Source: Desulfobacteraceae bacterium UBA5623
GTDB taxonomy: Bacteria; Desulfobacterota; DSM-4660; Desulfatiglandales; Desulfatiglandaceae
Direction of reading: 5' to 3'
Length of the DNA stretch: 6,232 bases
Assembly: GCA_002424495.1 (NCBI GenBank)
Contig: DIKH01000124.1
Location: 1 to 6,232, forward strand
In this document: piece after piece, positions 1 through 5,682 of the stretch
Numbering within the stretch: the stretch's first letter is position 1
Layout: every line of letters begins with the position of its first letter
Notes under the pieces: model-generated
Told to the model about the DNA's origin: nothing
The model's database searches: none
What the model saw: only the letters and a program-made list of their open reading frames with translations
Position numbers and translations under genes: made by a program

Positions 1-998
1 AGCCAAAACCACATGCCCGCCTTTATGTATACTTCAAGGATTGGCTCTCCTGCCATGCCGGAAGCCAGCATCACGGCTACCGCACCTGCAAGGAGAAAGA
101 GGGCCGGAAAGCGAGGCAGCAGACCCTGTGAACTCATAATGGTCAACATCCTGGACACGGTCAACAAGAGGACATTTACCACGGCGGAAGCGCCCGCCAG
201 GATGGTTATTCCCATCCAAACCCTTCCTGTTTCGCCTGCCACTGCGAGAGCTGCCCTTATGTGCGGGATGCTTGTATGGGTCAGCCTTCCCGAAGGCACA
301 TAGGATGCCGAGACCCATCCCCAGAAAGCAAAGACCAGTCCTGCCGCGAGGATAGCAGCAATCATGGCTCGATCAGAGTTTTTCTGATCCTCTCCGGCAA
401 ATACGGCCAGATCAAAGCCCACGAAAAGAAGGATGCAGGCAAGGCCTGCCTTGGGAAAATGCATTAAGACAGCGGGTTCATCCTGCATTGCAGGAGGTGC
501 GTTTCCCCACGGAAGAAATCCTATGACAGACAAAAAAAGAAGCCCAACAAAGGCCAGCCCAACAAAGATGAACTGTCCAGTGGCCGCGACCCTCCTTCCT
601 AAAAGATTCAGGGCCAGGAGGGTGCCGAGGAGACAGAAAGAGAACCCCATGTTCGGAAACCAATACAAAAAGATTTCGTTAAAGACATACCCAGCCGTGG
701 CCAGCACCGCAGTGGATGTGCAAACCGCTACTGTCACCCTGGCGCACACCAGGGTAAACACAGACGGAATGGCGCCAAAAGCTGCCCTCAACAGGCAGAT
801 CTCTCCTCCTGGGCCAGGATAGTGAATATAAACCTTTCCATAGGACAAAACGGTAAGGATGTGAATGAGCCCTGCCAGGATGACGAAGCCAAAAAGCCCG
901 TGACCGGCCAGTCCTGCGGAGTTTCCCAGGACAGTCAGCGCCTCGGGAGAAACCAACAGGCCCATGGCTACAGTTATGGACAACACGTATTTGAGCAA
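1..998 (-). CDS. APC-superfamily amino acid permease, 3' end cut by window edge
   Basis: The minus strand is open from a TGA just upstream of position 1024 to the left edge, giving 332 residues without a stop. The protein is strongly hydrophobic, with about nine membrane segments visible (roughly residues 4-25, 34-54, 77-103, then others to about 318). APC hallmarks are visible: a small-residue/proline-broken first helix (M12-G-L-L-V-S-P18), a P-G-P-G-G-E motif at 61-66 after helix 2, LNLLGRR before helix 5, an FVGFDLAVFAGEDQKN stretch after helix 6, and a TVSRML...QGLLP motif near 280-295. Family proteins are usually 430-500 residues, so about 100-150 are missing beyond the edge. The start chosen is TTG at 998, because GAGAGG lies 5 bases upstream; an ATG at 965 has no ribosome site. 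The family takes up amino acids or related amines through the inner membrane by proton symport or exchange; the substrate cannot be told. It is divergent from pcm. Confidence 0.85.
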   Translation of the reverse strand, partial: MLKYVLSITVAMGLLVSPEALTVLGNSAGLAGHGLFGFVILAGLIHILTVLSYGKVYIHYPGPGGEICLLRAAFGAIPSVFTLVCARVTVAVCTSTAVLATAGYVFNEIFLYWFPNMGFSFCLLGTLLALNLLGRRVAATGQFIFVGLAFVGLLFLSVIGFLPWGNAPPAMQDEPAVLMHFPKAGLACILLFVGFDLAVFAGEDQKNSDRAMIAAILAAGLVFAFWGWVSASYVPSGRLTHTSIPHIRAALAVAGETGRVWMGITILAGASAVVNVLLLTVSRMLTIMSSQGLLPRFPALFLLAGAVAVMLASGMAGEPILEVYIKAGMWFW

Positions 999-1003
999 CG
1001 GAA

Positions 1004-1010
1004 CCTCTCT
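1004..1010 (-). promoter_or_regulatory. Ribosome binding site that sets the permease TTG start
   Basis: The minus strand reads AGAGAGG here, ending 5 bases before the TTG at 998. No comparable site precedes the in-frame ATG at 965, so this site favours the TTG start and a complete first membrane helix. Confidence 0.6.
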
Positions 1011-1341
1011 ATCGGTCTGTAGGATTTGATTGTCTCACTATAGTGGCGGCAAGAAAAGATGGAAATAGGGTAAAAACGGTATTTATAGCCTGAAAGGACG
1101 GCATTTCAGAAAAGACCCACACACCAAGGTTGCATGGGGGATTGAAAGAGAAGGGATCAAATCTGTTGAACTGCGGAGGCTATACCGTTTTTATTTTCTA
1201 CAGGATATATAAAGCGAAAATACAGCATTCACCGTATTCTTAGCTGCGGTAATTTATTGATAAAATAAATTTAGGTCGAAATGGTTTTTTGACACGTATT
1301 TTTGTACTCCTCCTGAGAAAAGATGCAAAAGGAGAAATGAT
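1011..1341. other. Divergent intergenic region between permease and pcm
   Basis: No gene is supported in these ~330 bases. The region should hold the promoters for the leftward permease and rightward pcm. It contains a perfect 10-base palindrome CACTATAGTG (1036-1045), which on the minus strand supplies a TATAGT -10-like hexamer with TTTCCA 17 bases upstream, a weak candidate permease promoter. A gapped inverted repeat (1071-1090 and 1178-1193) is listed separately. For pcm, TTGACA occurs at 1289-1294 but no -10 hexamer sits at a proper distance. The antisense frame that enters from pcm ends near 1240 and is judged a shadow. Confidence 0.6.
1071..1193. repeat. Gapped inverted repeat in the permease/pcm intergenic region
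   Basis: The left arm at 1071-1090 reads TAAAAACGGTATTTATAGCC. The right arm at 1178-1193 reads GGCTATACCGTTTTTA, which is its reverse complement apart from a 4-base deletion. The arms are separated by 87 bases without an open reading frame of note. They lie between two divergent genes, so paired operator sites for one regulator are possible; a remnant of a small inverted-repeat element is another option. Confidence 0.6.
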
Positions 1342-2001
1342 ATGACGAACCGATATGACCTTGCCAGAAAAAGCATGATCGAAACCCAGCTTGTTCCCAG
1401 AGGAATCCATGATCCACGGGTGATTCAGGCAATGGCAAATATTCCTCGAGAACGCTTTGTCGATGCGCACCTTAGGAGTCATGCTTATGACGATTGTCCT
1501 CTGCCGATCAAAGAGGATCAGACCATATCCCAGCCCTATATTGTAGCCTTGATGACGCAGGCACTGGAACTGACAGGTCATGAAAAGACACTCGAAATCG
1601 GTACCGGAAGCGGCTATCAGACGGCCATTCTCGCAGAGTTGTGCGAGAGCGTTTACACTATCGAGAGAATTGGTCCCCTTCTTGAGAAGGCAAAAAAGAC
1701 TTTGAACGAACTGGGTTATATTAATATTTACTACAAGATCTTTAACGGCACTCTTGGCTGGAGCGAGCACGCCTCTTACGATGCGATCATCGTCACGGCT
1801 GCCGCTCCCCGAATCCCAAAACCTTTGGTTAAACAGCTCAAGGAAAAGGGTCGCCTTGTGGTTCCTGTGGGAGACAGGATCAGCCAGGAACTGATAGAGG
1901 TCATAAAAAGGGATGGTGCCTTTTTTACAAAGAGTCTTGGCGGTGTCCGCTTCGTAAGTCTTGTAGGTGAGCATGGGTGGTCCGAACAGGGAACAATATA
2001 A
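1342..2001 (+). CDS. pcm: Protein-L-isoaspartate O-methyltransferase
   Basis: This cytoplasmic enzyme uses S-adenosylmethionine to methylate L-isoaspartyl residues in aged proteins and so starts their repair to aspartate. The 219 residues match the usual length of about 210-220. Visible landmarks are the N-terminal QLVPRGI-x-D-x-RV-x-x-AM...PRERFV (16-40), the active-site strand with PLPI...QTISQP (53-65, S63 the conserved serine), the cofactor-binding glycine loop LEIGTGSGYQ (84-93), and YDAIIVTAAAP (146-156). One oddity: the usual G-D-G-T-L-G motif reads F134-N135-G136-T-L-G, so the normally conserved acidic residue is Asn. The ATG at 1342 is preceded by AAAGGAGA with 7 bases spacing. It is followed after 57 bases by a small unknown gene on the same strand. 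Confidence 0.95.
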   Translation: MTNRYDLARKSMIETQLVPRGIHDPRVIQAMANIPRERFVDAHLRSHAYDDCPLPIKEDQTISQPYIVALMTQALELTGHEKTLEIGTGSGYQTAILAELCESVYTIERIGPLLEKAKKTLNELGYINIYYKIFNGTLGWSEHASYDAIIVTAAAPRIPKPLVKQLKEKGRLVVPVGDRISQELIEVIKRDGAFFTKSLGGVRFVSLVGEHGWSEQGTI

Positions 2002-2058
2002 GGCGAAGGGTATCTGCTGTTATTATTTCTGTTAACATTTTTGCAGAGAGGAAATAAG

Positions 2059-2313
2059 GTGCAAGAACTTACTGATATTTTAATACAAAAACTCTCTAAG
2101 AAAGGCATGACATCCACTGAGATTCTCCGGATCATCAAAGACGTAATATATATTGTTCGTGATGACGGTGAATACACTCTGAAGGGCGTCAGCCAAAAGC
2201 TTGGTGCACTGGGCTGGCAAAAACATATTATTGACGGAGCGACTTTGGACCTGATCGTATGGATTGCAGAAAATAACAATCAATGTAATGTTCAACAATA
2301 CACACTGCATTAG
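2059..2313 (+). CDS. Small conserved-looking hypothetical protein, 84 aa
   Basis: I do not recognise a named family. The GTG at 2059 is preferred because AGAGAGG ends 7 bases upstream; an in-frame TTG at 2041 would place that ribosome site inside the gene. The protein starts VQELTDILIQKLSKKGM and alternates charged helical stretches: a predicted helix around residues 2-14, a second after the turn KGMTS (15-27), and a third near 55-72 ending in a predicted amphipathic stretch (DLIVWIAENNN). There is no signal peptide, membrane segment or cysteine cluster before the lone Cys near the end. From memory, similar short proteins occur in sulfate-reducing Desulfobacterota. Position between pcm and a flavin-fold gene suggests cotranscription with pcm. 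Confidence 0.75.
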   Translation: MQELTDILIQKLSKKGMTSTEILRIIKDVIYIVRDDGEYTLKGVSQKLGALGWQKHIIDGATLDLIVWIAENNNQCNVQQYTLH

Positions 2314-2407
2314 AATCGTCTCATTCATCAGTTTTACAGATCCCGGATACGGATGGGGCGAGAAGGAACCATCAACCGAAATTAGGATCATTTGAGCGGA
2401 GGATCCG

Positions 2408-2815
2408 GTGAGTATGAGGGAAGCAATCGAAAAGGCTATAAGACTCGGGGGTGAGTCGGGGCGCGTTTTTGTGGCTACGGCAGATGCCGATGGCCTCCCC
2501 CACATGGCTGTTTCAGGAAAAATAAGTATCGAGGAAGAGGGCCTCATTAGTGTTTCCGAGTGGTTTTGTCCGGGTACGCTATCCAATCTCATCATCAATC
2601 CGAGGATAGCCCTTGTGGTTTGGTATCCCGTGACTGATATGGGGTTCCAAATACTCGGCAATTCCGAAAAGGTGGAGGAGATTTCCATGTTGGACGGCTT
2701 TTTGTCAGACGCCTATAGGGAAAAGCCTCTCCCCCAGGTAGAAAGAAGGATTTTCATACGGGTGGAAAAAGTTATGAATTTCAGCCATGCACCGCACAGT
2801 GATGTGGAAGAGTAA
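2408..2815 (+). CDS. Pyridoxamine 5'-phosphate oxidase-like FMN-binding split-barrel protein
   Basis: The 135-residue protein has the strand pattern of the PNPOx-like split beta-barrel. The segment RVFVATADADGLPHMAVSGK (19-38) is the typical first strand pair (VF-x-AT-x-x-x-DG-x-PH), followed by W52-x-x-P55-x-T57-x-x-N60-x-x-x-N64-P65-x-x-A68-x-VVW and GFQILG (79-84). These are features of small FMN- or F420-binding flavoproteins in this superfamily, many of which are not vitamin B6 enzymes. The conserved PNPOx substrate residues cannot be confirmed, so the substrate is unknown. The start is GTG at 2408 with CGGAGG 5 bases upstream; ATG at 2414 is a less well-spaced alternative. It lies 94 bases after the 84-aa gene on the same strand, so an operon is possible. 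Confidence 0.8.
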   Translation: MSMREAIEKAIRLGGESGRVFVATADADGLPHMAVSGKISIEEEGLISVSEWFCPGTLSNLIINPRIALVVWYPVTDMGFQILGNSEKVEEISMLDGFLSDAYREKPLPQVERRIFIRVEKVMNFSHAPHSDVEE

Positions 2816-2851
2816 CAGAGGGCGTCAAACGAAATAAAAGATAAGCCGGTA

Positions 2852-2872
2852 TACCCCGAGCGTAACGGGGTA
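2852..2872 (+). other. GC-rich stem-loop after the flavin-fold gene
   Basis: TACCCCG at 2852-2858 pairs perfectly with CGGGGTA at 2866-2872 around a 7-base loop AGCGTAA. It lies 37 bases after the stop of the split-barrel gene. There is no T-run after it, so it is not a canonical intrinsic terminator; it may act as an mRNA 3' end stabiliser or a Rho-assisted pause site. Confidence 0.5.
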
Positions 2873-2975
2873 AGCCATGAACCTTTAAGCCCTTGAACCC
2901 GTGACGAATGTTACATGAAGGTGTGAGGCATGAGGGGAAATTCTACAATCAATGAAACAAACCCTTTTACTATGC

Positions 2976-2996
2976 ACCTTGTACCTTAAACCTCAA
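2976..2996 (+). repeat. Three-unit degenerate heptamer tandem repeat
   Basis: Three adjacent 7-base units begin with ACCT: ACCTTGT, ACCTTAA, ACCTCAA. Related ACCTTTA occurs at 2881-2887 and ACCCTTTT at 2961-2968. From memory, runs of ACCTTGN-type heptamers are seen in intergenic DNA of some Desulfobacterota; here the run is short and may be a decayed copy. Confidence 0.45.
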
Positions 2997-3276
2997 ATAT
3001 TTATAAACATAACTCTACCAGATTGTTATACCTTGGCAATGGACGTCTCTGTGATGGGATGGTTACCGTATGACAAATACAGCCTTTTTTCAATAAGGAT
3101 ACATGATTCCTGGTATTCCTTAAAGATCTGACCTTTCCTATGGTACTTACAGGATCCGACAGGCCATGTTGGGGACTTTTTTCGTCGGAAGTGTAACTTT
3201 ATAGATACGATTAACCTCAGAGGCAGTACAAAAATCATCGTAATAGATTTGAATGCCGGTAAAGGAAGGTCACATA

Positions 3277-3888
3277 ATGAAAATTCTGGTCGTTTATTAT
3301 TCCATGTATGGTCACATCCACCGTATGGCAGAGGCTGTTTGCGAGGGAGCAAGAGAAGTCAGCGGTGCTAATGTGGAAATGCGGCGCGTTCCTGAAACCC
3401 TGCCGCAGGATGTATTGGTTAAAATGGGCGCAGTTGATGTGCAGAATACGTTTTCCCATATTCCCACTTGCAAGGTGGATGAGCTTCCAGATGCCGATGC
3501 CATCATATTCGGTACACCGACACGATTCGGAAATATGTGTGGCCAGATGCGCCAGTTTCTTGACGCCACCGGGCAACTCTGGGCAAAGGGGGCATTGGTC
3601 GGAAAAATCGGGAGCGTCTTTGCGAGTTCGGCGACCCAGCACGGGGGACAGGAGTCCACAATTCTCAGTTTTCATATCACGCTCCTTCATCAAGGCTTTA
3701 TTATCGTTGGGCTTCCCTATACCTTTCAGGGGCAGATGCGAATAGACGAGATTAGCGGAGGATCACCCTACGGAGCCTCGACTATTGCCGGCGGCCAGGG
3801 CGAGCGGATGCCGAGTGAGAATGAATTGGCTGCAGCGCGGTTCCAGGGTAAACACGTGGCAACCATTACATCCAGACTTGCAAAATAA
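3277..3888 (+). CDS. wrbA: WrbA-type NAD(P)H:quinone oxidoreductase (flavodoxin fold)
   Basis: This cytoplasmic FMN enzyme reduces quinones by two electrons from NAD(P)H and is linked to oxidative-stress protection. The 203 residues agree with the usual ~200. The FMN-phosphate loop is S9-M-Y-G-H-I-H15 after a beta strand (KILVVYY). Family signatures follow: GTPTRFGNM (79-87), LWAKGALVGK-x-GSVF (101-115), TQHGGQE (120-126), GGSPYGASTIAGG (161-173) and PSENEL...ARFQGKH (179-193). The ATG at 3277 is chosen because AAGGAAGG ends 7 bases upstream and the protein then begins with the first beta strand; an in-frame ATG at 3253 would add eight residues without a ribosome site. A zinc-ribbon gene follows after 89 bases, plausibly cotranscribed. 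Confidence 0.94.
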   Translation: MKILVVYYSMYGHIHRMAEAVCEGAREVSGANVEMRRVPETLPQDVLVKMGAVDVQNTFSHIPTCKVDELPDADAIIFGTPTRFGNMCGQMRQFLDATGQLWAKGALVGKIGSVFASSATQHGGQESTILSFHITLLHQGFIIVGLPYTFQGQMRIDEISGGSPYGASTIAGGQGERMPSENELAAARFQGKHVATITSRLAK

Positions 3889-3977
3889 GGAAGAGCTTTT
3901 TTTCAGCGGCCCCTTCCCTAATAGTAAAATTAAGTGAGCTTTCATCATAAACCAAAAACAAAAGGAGGGTAAAAATT

Positions 3978-4199
3978 ATGGCCTATACATGTAAAAATTG
4001 CGGAGCAGTAGCAAATGAGCCGGGGCATCTATGCAATCCCTGCGGAGATGAAACAAAATGTACATTTTGCGGTGCTCCGAAGGTTGATACCACCCATATG
4101 TGCAAGGATAAGCTGGCAAATATGAAATATGTCTGTGCCGGATGCGGGAGATTGGCCATGGAGGAAGAACACCTGTGTAAGCCCTCCCCTATTCATTGA
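3978..4199 (+). CDS. Small triple zinc-finger-like protein, 73 aa
   Basis: The protein consists of three copies of the unit C-x2-C-x8-H-x-C: C5/C8/H17/C19, C28/C31/H40/C42 and C53/C56/H65/C67. Each unit has Gly after the second Cys and H-(L/M)-C at the end, and the units are spaced 23 and 25 residues apart. Such CCHC sets bind zinc (or possibly another metal) in general; one extra cysteine, C22, breaks the pattern. No membrane segment, signal or enzyme domain is present. The ATG is preceded by AAAGGAGGG with 8 bases spacing, one of the strongest ribosome sites in the window, suggesting high expression. Being 89 bases after wrbA on the same strand hints at a joint redox or metal-stress role, but function is unknown. 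Confidence 0.85.
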   Translation: MAYTCKNCGAVANEPGHLCNPCGDETKCTFCGAPKVDTTHMCKDKLANMKYVCAGCGRLAMEEEHLCKPSPIH

Positions 4200-4359
4200 T
4201 GGTAGAATTCCGGCACATCGGCAGCCAGGATTACTGATGCCTTTTGTCTGCACTCACCAAGGCCTTACATGTAAAAACCGAGATGAGTGGTTTGAGCCCG
4301 TGCACGGACGATAAGGTCAGTCGCGTGCACAGGTTTTAACCCATCCTGAGGGTATTTAT
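4200..4359. other. Convergent intergenic region with repeated GTGCAC palindromes
   Basis: The zinc-finger gene and the leftward 103-aa gene end facing each other here. No canonical intrinsic terminator is visible for either. A perfect palindrome CCGTGCACGG lies at 4298-4307, and its core CGTGCAC recurs at 4324-4330, exactly 25 bases on. At 4338-4352 lies AACCCATCCTGAGGG, a short ACCC/GGGT hairpin that matches a motif at 5475-5489 with one mismatch. Confidence 0.45.
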
Positions 4360-4671
4360 CTATCGGGTGGCGCTTTTGTATTTGGCGTAAAGATCGTGAA
4401 GCCTTCGTCTGAGTTGTTTAATCTTCCTACTGTCGTCGTCAGACGCCCAGCGGGGTTCACTAATGGAAAATATGCTGTTGCTGAGTTCGTCAATGACATG
4501 CTCTGTCGCCTCACACCACTCGGATGTACATATACTGCTCATCTCGGCGGCTTCATCAATTCCCTTAGCCAGCATGTCCAGAGACTCCTCCATTCTGTCT
4601 ATGAACTGTTTCCATGTTGTTATAAGATTATCTTGAATAGCCGATTGGAAGGAATCTTTTGGTAACGACAT
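4360..4671 (-). CDS. Hypothetical helical protein, 103 aa, last gene of a three-gene operon
   Basis: I cannot assign a function. The ATG at 4671 follows GGAGG with 6 bases spacing. The sequence is soluble and apparently all-helical: an N-terminal helix around 6-45 (NLITTWKQFIDRMEES, LDMLAKGIDEAAEM), a short turn holding C48 and C53 (ICTSEWC), a helix 54-68 (ATEHVIDELSN), the segment SISEPRW (69-75), and a basic C-terminal helix (RKIKQLRRRLHDLYAKYKS, 82-100). The pattern of amphipathic helices suggests a helical bundle or coiled-coil partner, and the two cysteines could form a disulfide or metal site. It lies 59 bases after the 140-aa gene on the same strand. From memory, similar proteins occur among Desulfobacterota; this is unverified. 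Confidence 0.8.
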   Translation of the reverse strand: MSLPKDSFQSAIQDNLITTWKQFIDRMEESLDMLAKGIDEAAEMSSICTSEWCEATEHVIDELSNSIFSISEPRWASDDDSRKIKQLRRRLHDLYAKYKSATR

Positions 4672-4730
4672 GTCCTACCTCCATTTTGTGCTTTAAATTT
4701 CGCATTAATTTCCTGCCATCACAAATTTCA

Positions 4731-5153
4731 TTATTCGGGAAATTTCAGGGTTATTGATTCATTGTCATTCTCCCTTTTCAAAATTACTGTAATCTCCAAA
4801 CTGTCATCACGAATCCCTAGCGCCAAATGTGTCTTCCCCTTTTTTCCTTCCAGATGGGTAATTGTGCGAACAGCATCGATGATTTTATCACCAATTATTA
4901 TCCCCGGAGACGGAAGTTTGGCAGCCCGGTATTCGGCGATGGCACTAATATCTTCACCTTTAGATTTGTTGATTGTAATTTTTTTAGCGTTTGAATTAAT
5001 TCCATGAAGCGTAGCCAAAGCCAACCATTTTAATGCCGCCTCATCTCTGTCCTCATCTTTTTTCAATGCGGACATTTCTTTGAGCGGATCGGTGGTCGCA
5101 TAACAATCACAAAGTTCCTGTATCTTAATGTGCAAATTACGTTTGTCTTTCAT
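4731..5153 (-). CDS. Hypothetical protein, 140 aa, middle gene of a three-gene operon
   Basis: I recognise no named domain. The ATG at 5153 is chosen over an in-frame ATG at 5168 because GGAGAG (5161-5166) lies 7 bases upstream of it. The protein has an N-terminal helical part with two cysteines (IQELCDCYATTDPLKEM, 11-27), a charged stretch DEDRDEAALKWLALATLHGI (33-52) and a C-terminal half rich in predicted beta strands (KKITINK, IIIGDKIIDAVRTITHLEG, THLALGIRD, LEITVILKR, ESITLKFPE). There is no signal or membrane segment. It is in the same reading frame as the 50-aa gene before it, separated by a TGA and 24 bases. I recall related proteins in Desulfobacterota but cannot verify this. Confidence 0.85.
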   Translation of the reverse strand: MKDKRNLHIKIQELCDCYATTDPLKEMSALKKDEDRDEAALKWLALATLHGINSNAKKITINKSKGEDISAIAEYRAAKLPSPGIIIGDKIIDAVRTITHLEGKKGKTHLALGIRDDSLEITVILKRENDNESITLKFPE

Positions 5154-5160
5154 AATAACG

Positions 5161-5166
5161 CTCTCC
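5161..5166 (-). promoter_or_regulatory. Ribosome binding site that decides the start of the 140-aa gene
   Basis: The minus strand reads GGAGAG here, 7 bases before the ATG at 5153. The alternative in-frame ATG at 5168 overlaps this site and has no purine-rich sequence in front of it. Confidence 0.65.
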
Positions 5167-5177
5167 ATTTCATTGAA

Positions 5178-5330
5178 TCAATTCATGATGTGGATGTCAT
5201 TGATGTACGGAACAACTTTTTCTTTATCACCGCTGGACGCCTTATCGGATTTTCTGACAACATCATATACTTTTGCTTTCCATACGGTTAATTCAGTTTG
5301 TAATTTTGAGCAATAATCCTTAATGTCCAT
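5178..5330 (-). CDS. Small hypothetical protein, 50 aa, first gene of a three-gene operon, possibly truncated
   Basis: The ATG at 5330 follows AGGGAG with 7 bases spacing. The product begins MDIKDYCSKLQTELTVWKAK and ends DIHIMN; it is charged and mostly helical, with one cysteine (C7) and no membrane segment. The stop TGA is followed in the same frame by the next gene, which starts 24 bases later. From memory, related Desulfobacterota proteins with the pattern WKAK-x-YDV-x-RK...DKEKV-x-x-x-x-x-D-x-H are longer, continuing into a coiled-coil tail after the D-x-H segment. If that recollection is right, this copy has lost its tail; otherwise it is simply a complete 50-residue protein. Confidence 0.7.
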   Translation of the reverse strand: MDIKDYCSKLQTELTVWKAKVYDVVRKSDKASSGDKEKVVPYINDIHIMN

Positions 5331-5471
5331 GATCGAACTCCCTGTATATTCTTATTCGGGTTAGATTCTCTCTTAATCCTAAATTTTAAATCCTGACTTA
5401 TTTTGATTCCGAAAGGTTGAAAAATAAATAGGGTGAATACCGTATCTTATTACTAAAATGTATTCATTTTT

Positions 5472-5503
5472 AAAAACCCGTCCTGAGGGCCAACAGGTTT
5501 TTT
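5472..5503. terminator. Bidirectional terminator-like hairpin with no obvious upstream gene
   Basis: AAAAACC at 5472-5478 pairs with GGTTTTT at 5496-5502; the right arm ends in six T (5498-5503) and the left arm reads as a T-run on the other strand, so it could terminate from either side. The 17-base loop contains CCTGAGGG. No gene on either strand reads into it at close range, so it may end an unseen small RNA or be a decayed element. Confidence 0.45.
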
Positions 5504-5636
5504 ACCCAAAGCACTTACTACTTAAACAGTTGCACTAAAATACTGTCTTTACCTTATTGTTTTTGACCTAACATTCTAAGAATATTCAAAATTCAAGAGG
5601 ATTTTTTTGCAATCAAATGAACAGACCCTGAGGCTA

Positions 5637-5657
5637 AATTTAAATGCGACTTGGTAT
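5637..5657 (+). repeat. Direct repeat, copy 1
   Basis: AATTTAAATGCGACTTG continues to GTAT at 5657. Copy 2 at 5993-6013 matches 19 of 21 positions. This copy ends 13 bases before the ribosome site of the cysteine-rich gene. Confidence 0.75.
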
Positions 5658-5682
5658 AAGCAGATCTTTGAAGGAGGAACCT

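Larger units (their letters stand above)
2816..3276. other. 461-base intergenic gap upstream of wrbA
   Basis: No protein gene is supported on either strand. The minus-strand open frame 3026-3352 has no ribosome site, a random-looking composition, and overlaps the start of wrbA. The gap contains a GC-rich stem-loop (2852-2872) and a degenerate 7-base tandem repeat (2976-2996). The promoter for wrbA must lie in the right part; a TATAGA at 3200-3205 is -10-like but lacks a matching -35 box. The length and structure leave room for a small RNA, but nothing in the sequence proves one. Confidence 0.55.
5331..5682. other. AT-rich divergent intergenic region with orphan terminator-like hairpin
   Basis: About 350 bases separate the start of the leftward three-gene operon from the rightward cysteine-rich gene. 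Promoters for both must lie here, but no pair of hexamers at proper spacing stands out; TTGACC at 5563-5568 is -35-like without a good -10. The region includes a hairpin with T-runs (5472-5503), overlapping small palindromes ATTCTAAGAAT (5573-5583) and GAATATTC (5580-5587), and the first copy of a direct repeat (5637-5657). No open reading frame with a ribosome site was found between 5331 and 5670. Confidence 0.5.

Noticed and set aside
433..822. Plus-strand open frames across the first 1 kb
   Set aside because: They are antisense to the permease, whose minus-strand frame is open across the whole region with clear membrane-helix patterning.
1289..1294. TTGACA as the pcm -35 box
   Set aside because: No -10-like hexamer lies 16-18 bases downstream; the expected position reads CCTGAG.
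1240..1974. Long minus-strand open frame of 244 codons
   Set aside because: It lies antisense to the clearly identified pcm gene, has no family resemblance and no convincing ribosome site; it is a shadow.
2852..2996. CRISPR-like repeats
   Set aside because: The heptamer units are adjacent without spacers and too short; no repeat-spacer structure occurs anywhere in the window.
3026..3352. Minus-strand open frame of 108 codons in the gap before wrbA
   Set aside because: It overlaps the start of wrbA, has no ribosome site and an unstructured, random-looking composition.
3889..3917. GGAAG/CTTCC inverted repeat after wrbA as a terminator
   Set aside because: The stem is only five pairs, the T-run lies inside the loop rather than after it, and the next gene is close, so cotranscription is more likely.
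4265..4275. ACATGTAAAAA recurring after the zinc-finger gene, as a partial duplication of its start
   Set aside because: Only 11 bases match the gene start near 3986-3996, and the following codons do not continue the Cys/His pattern; chance is the simpler explanation.
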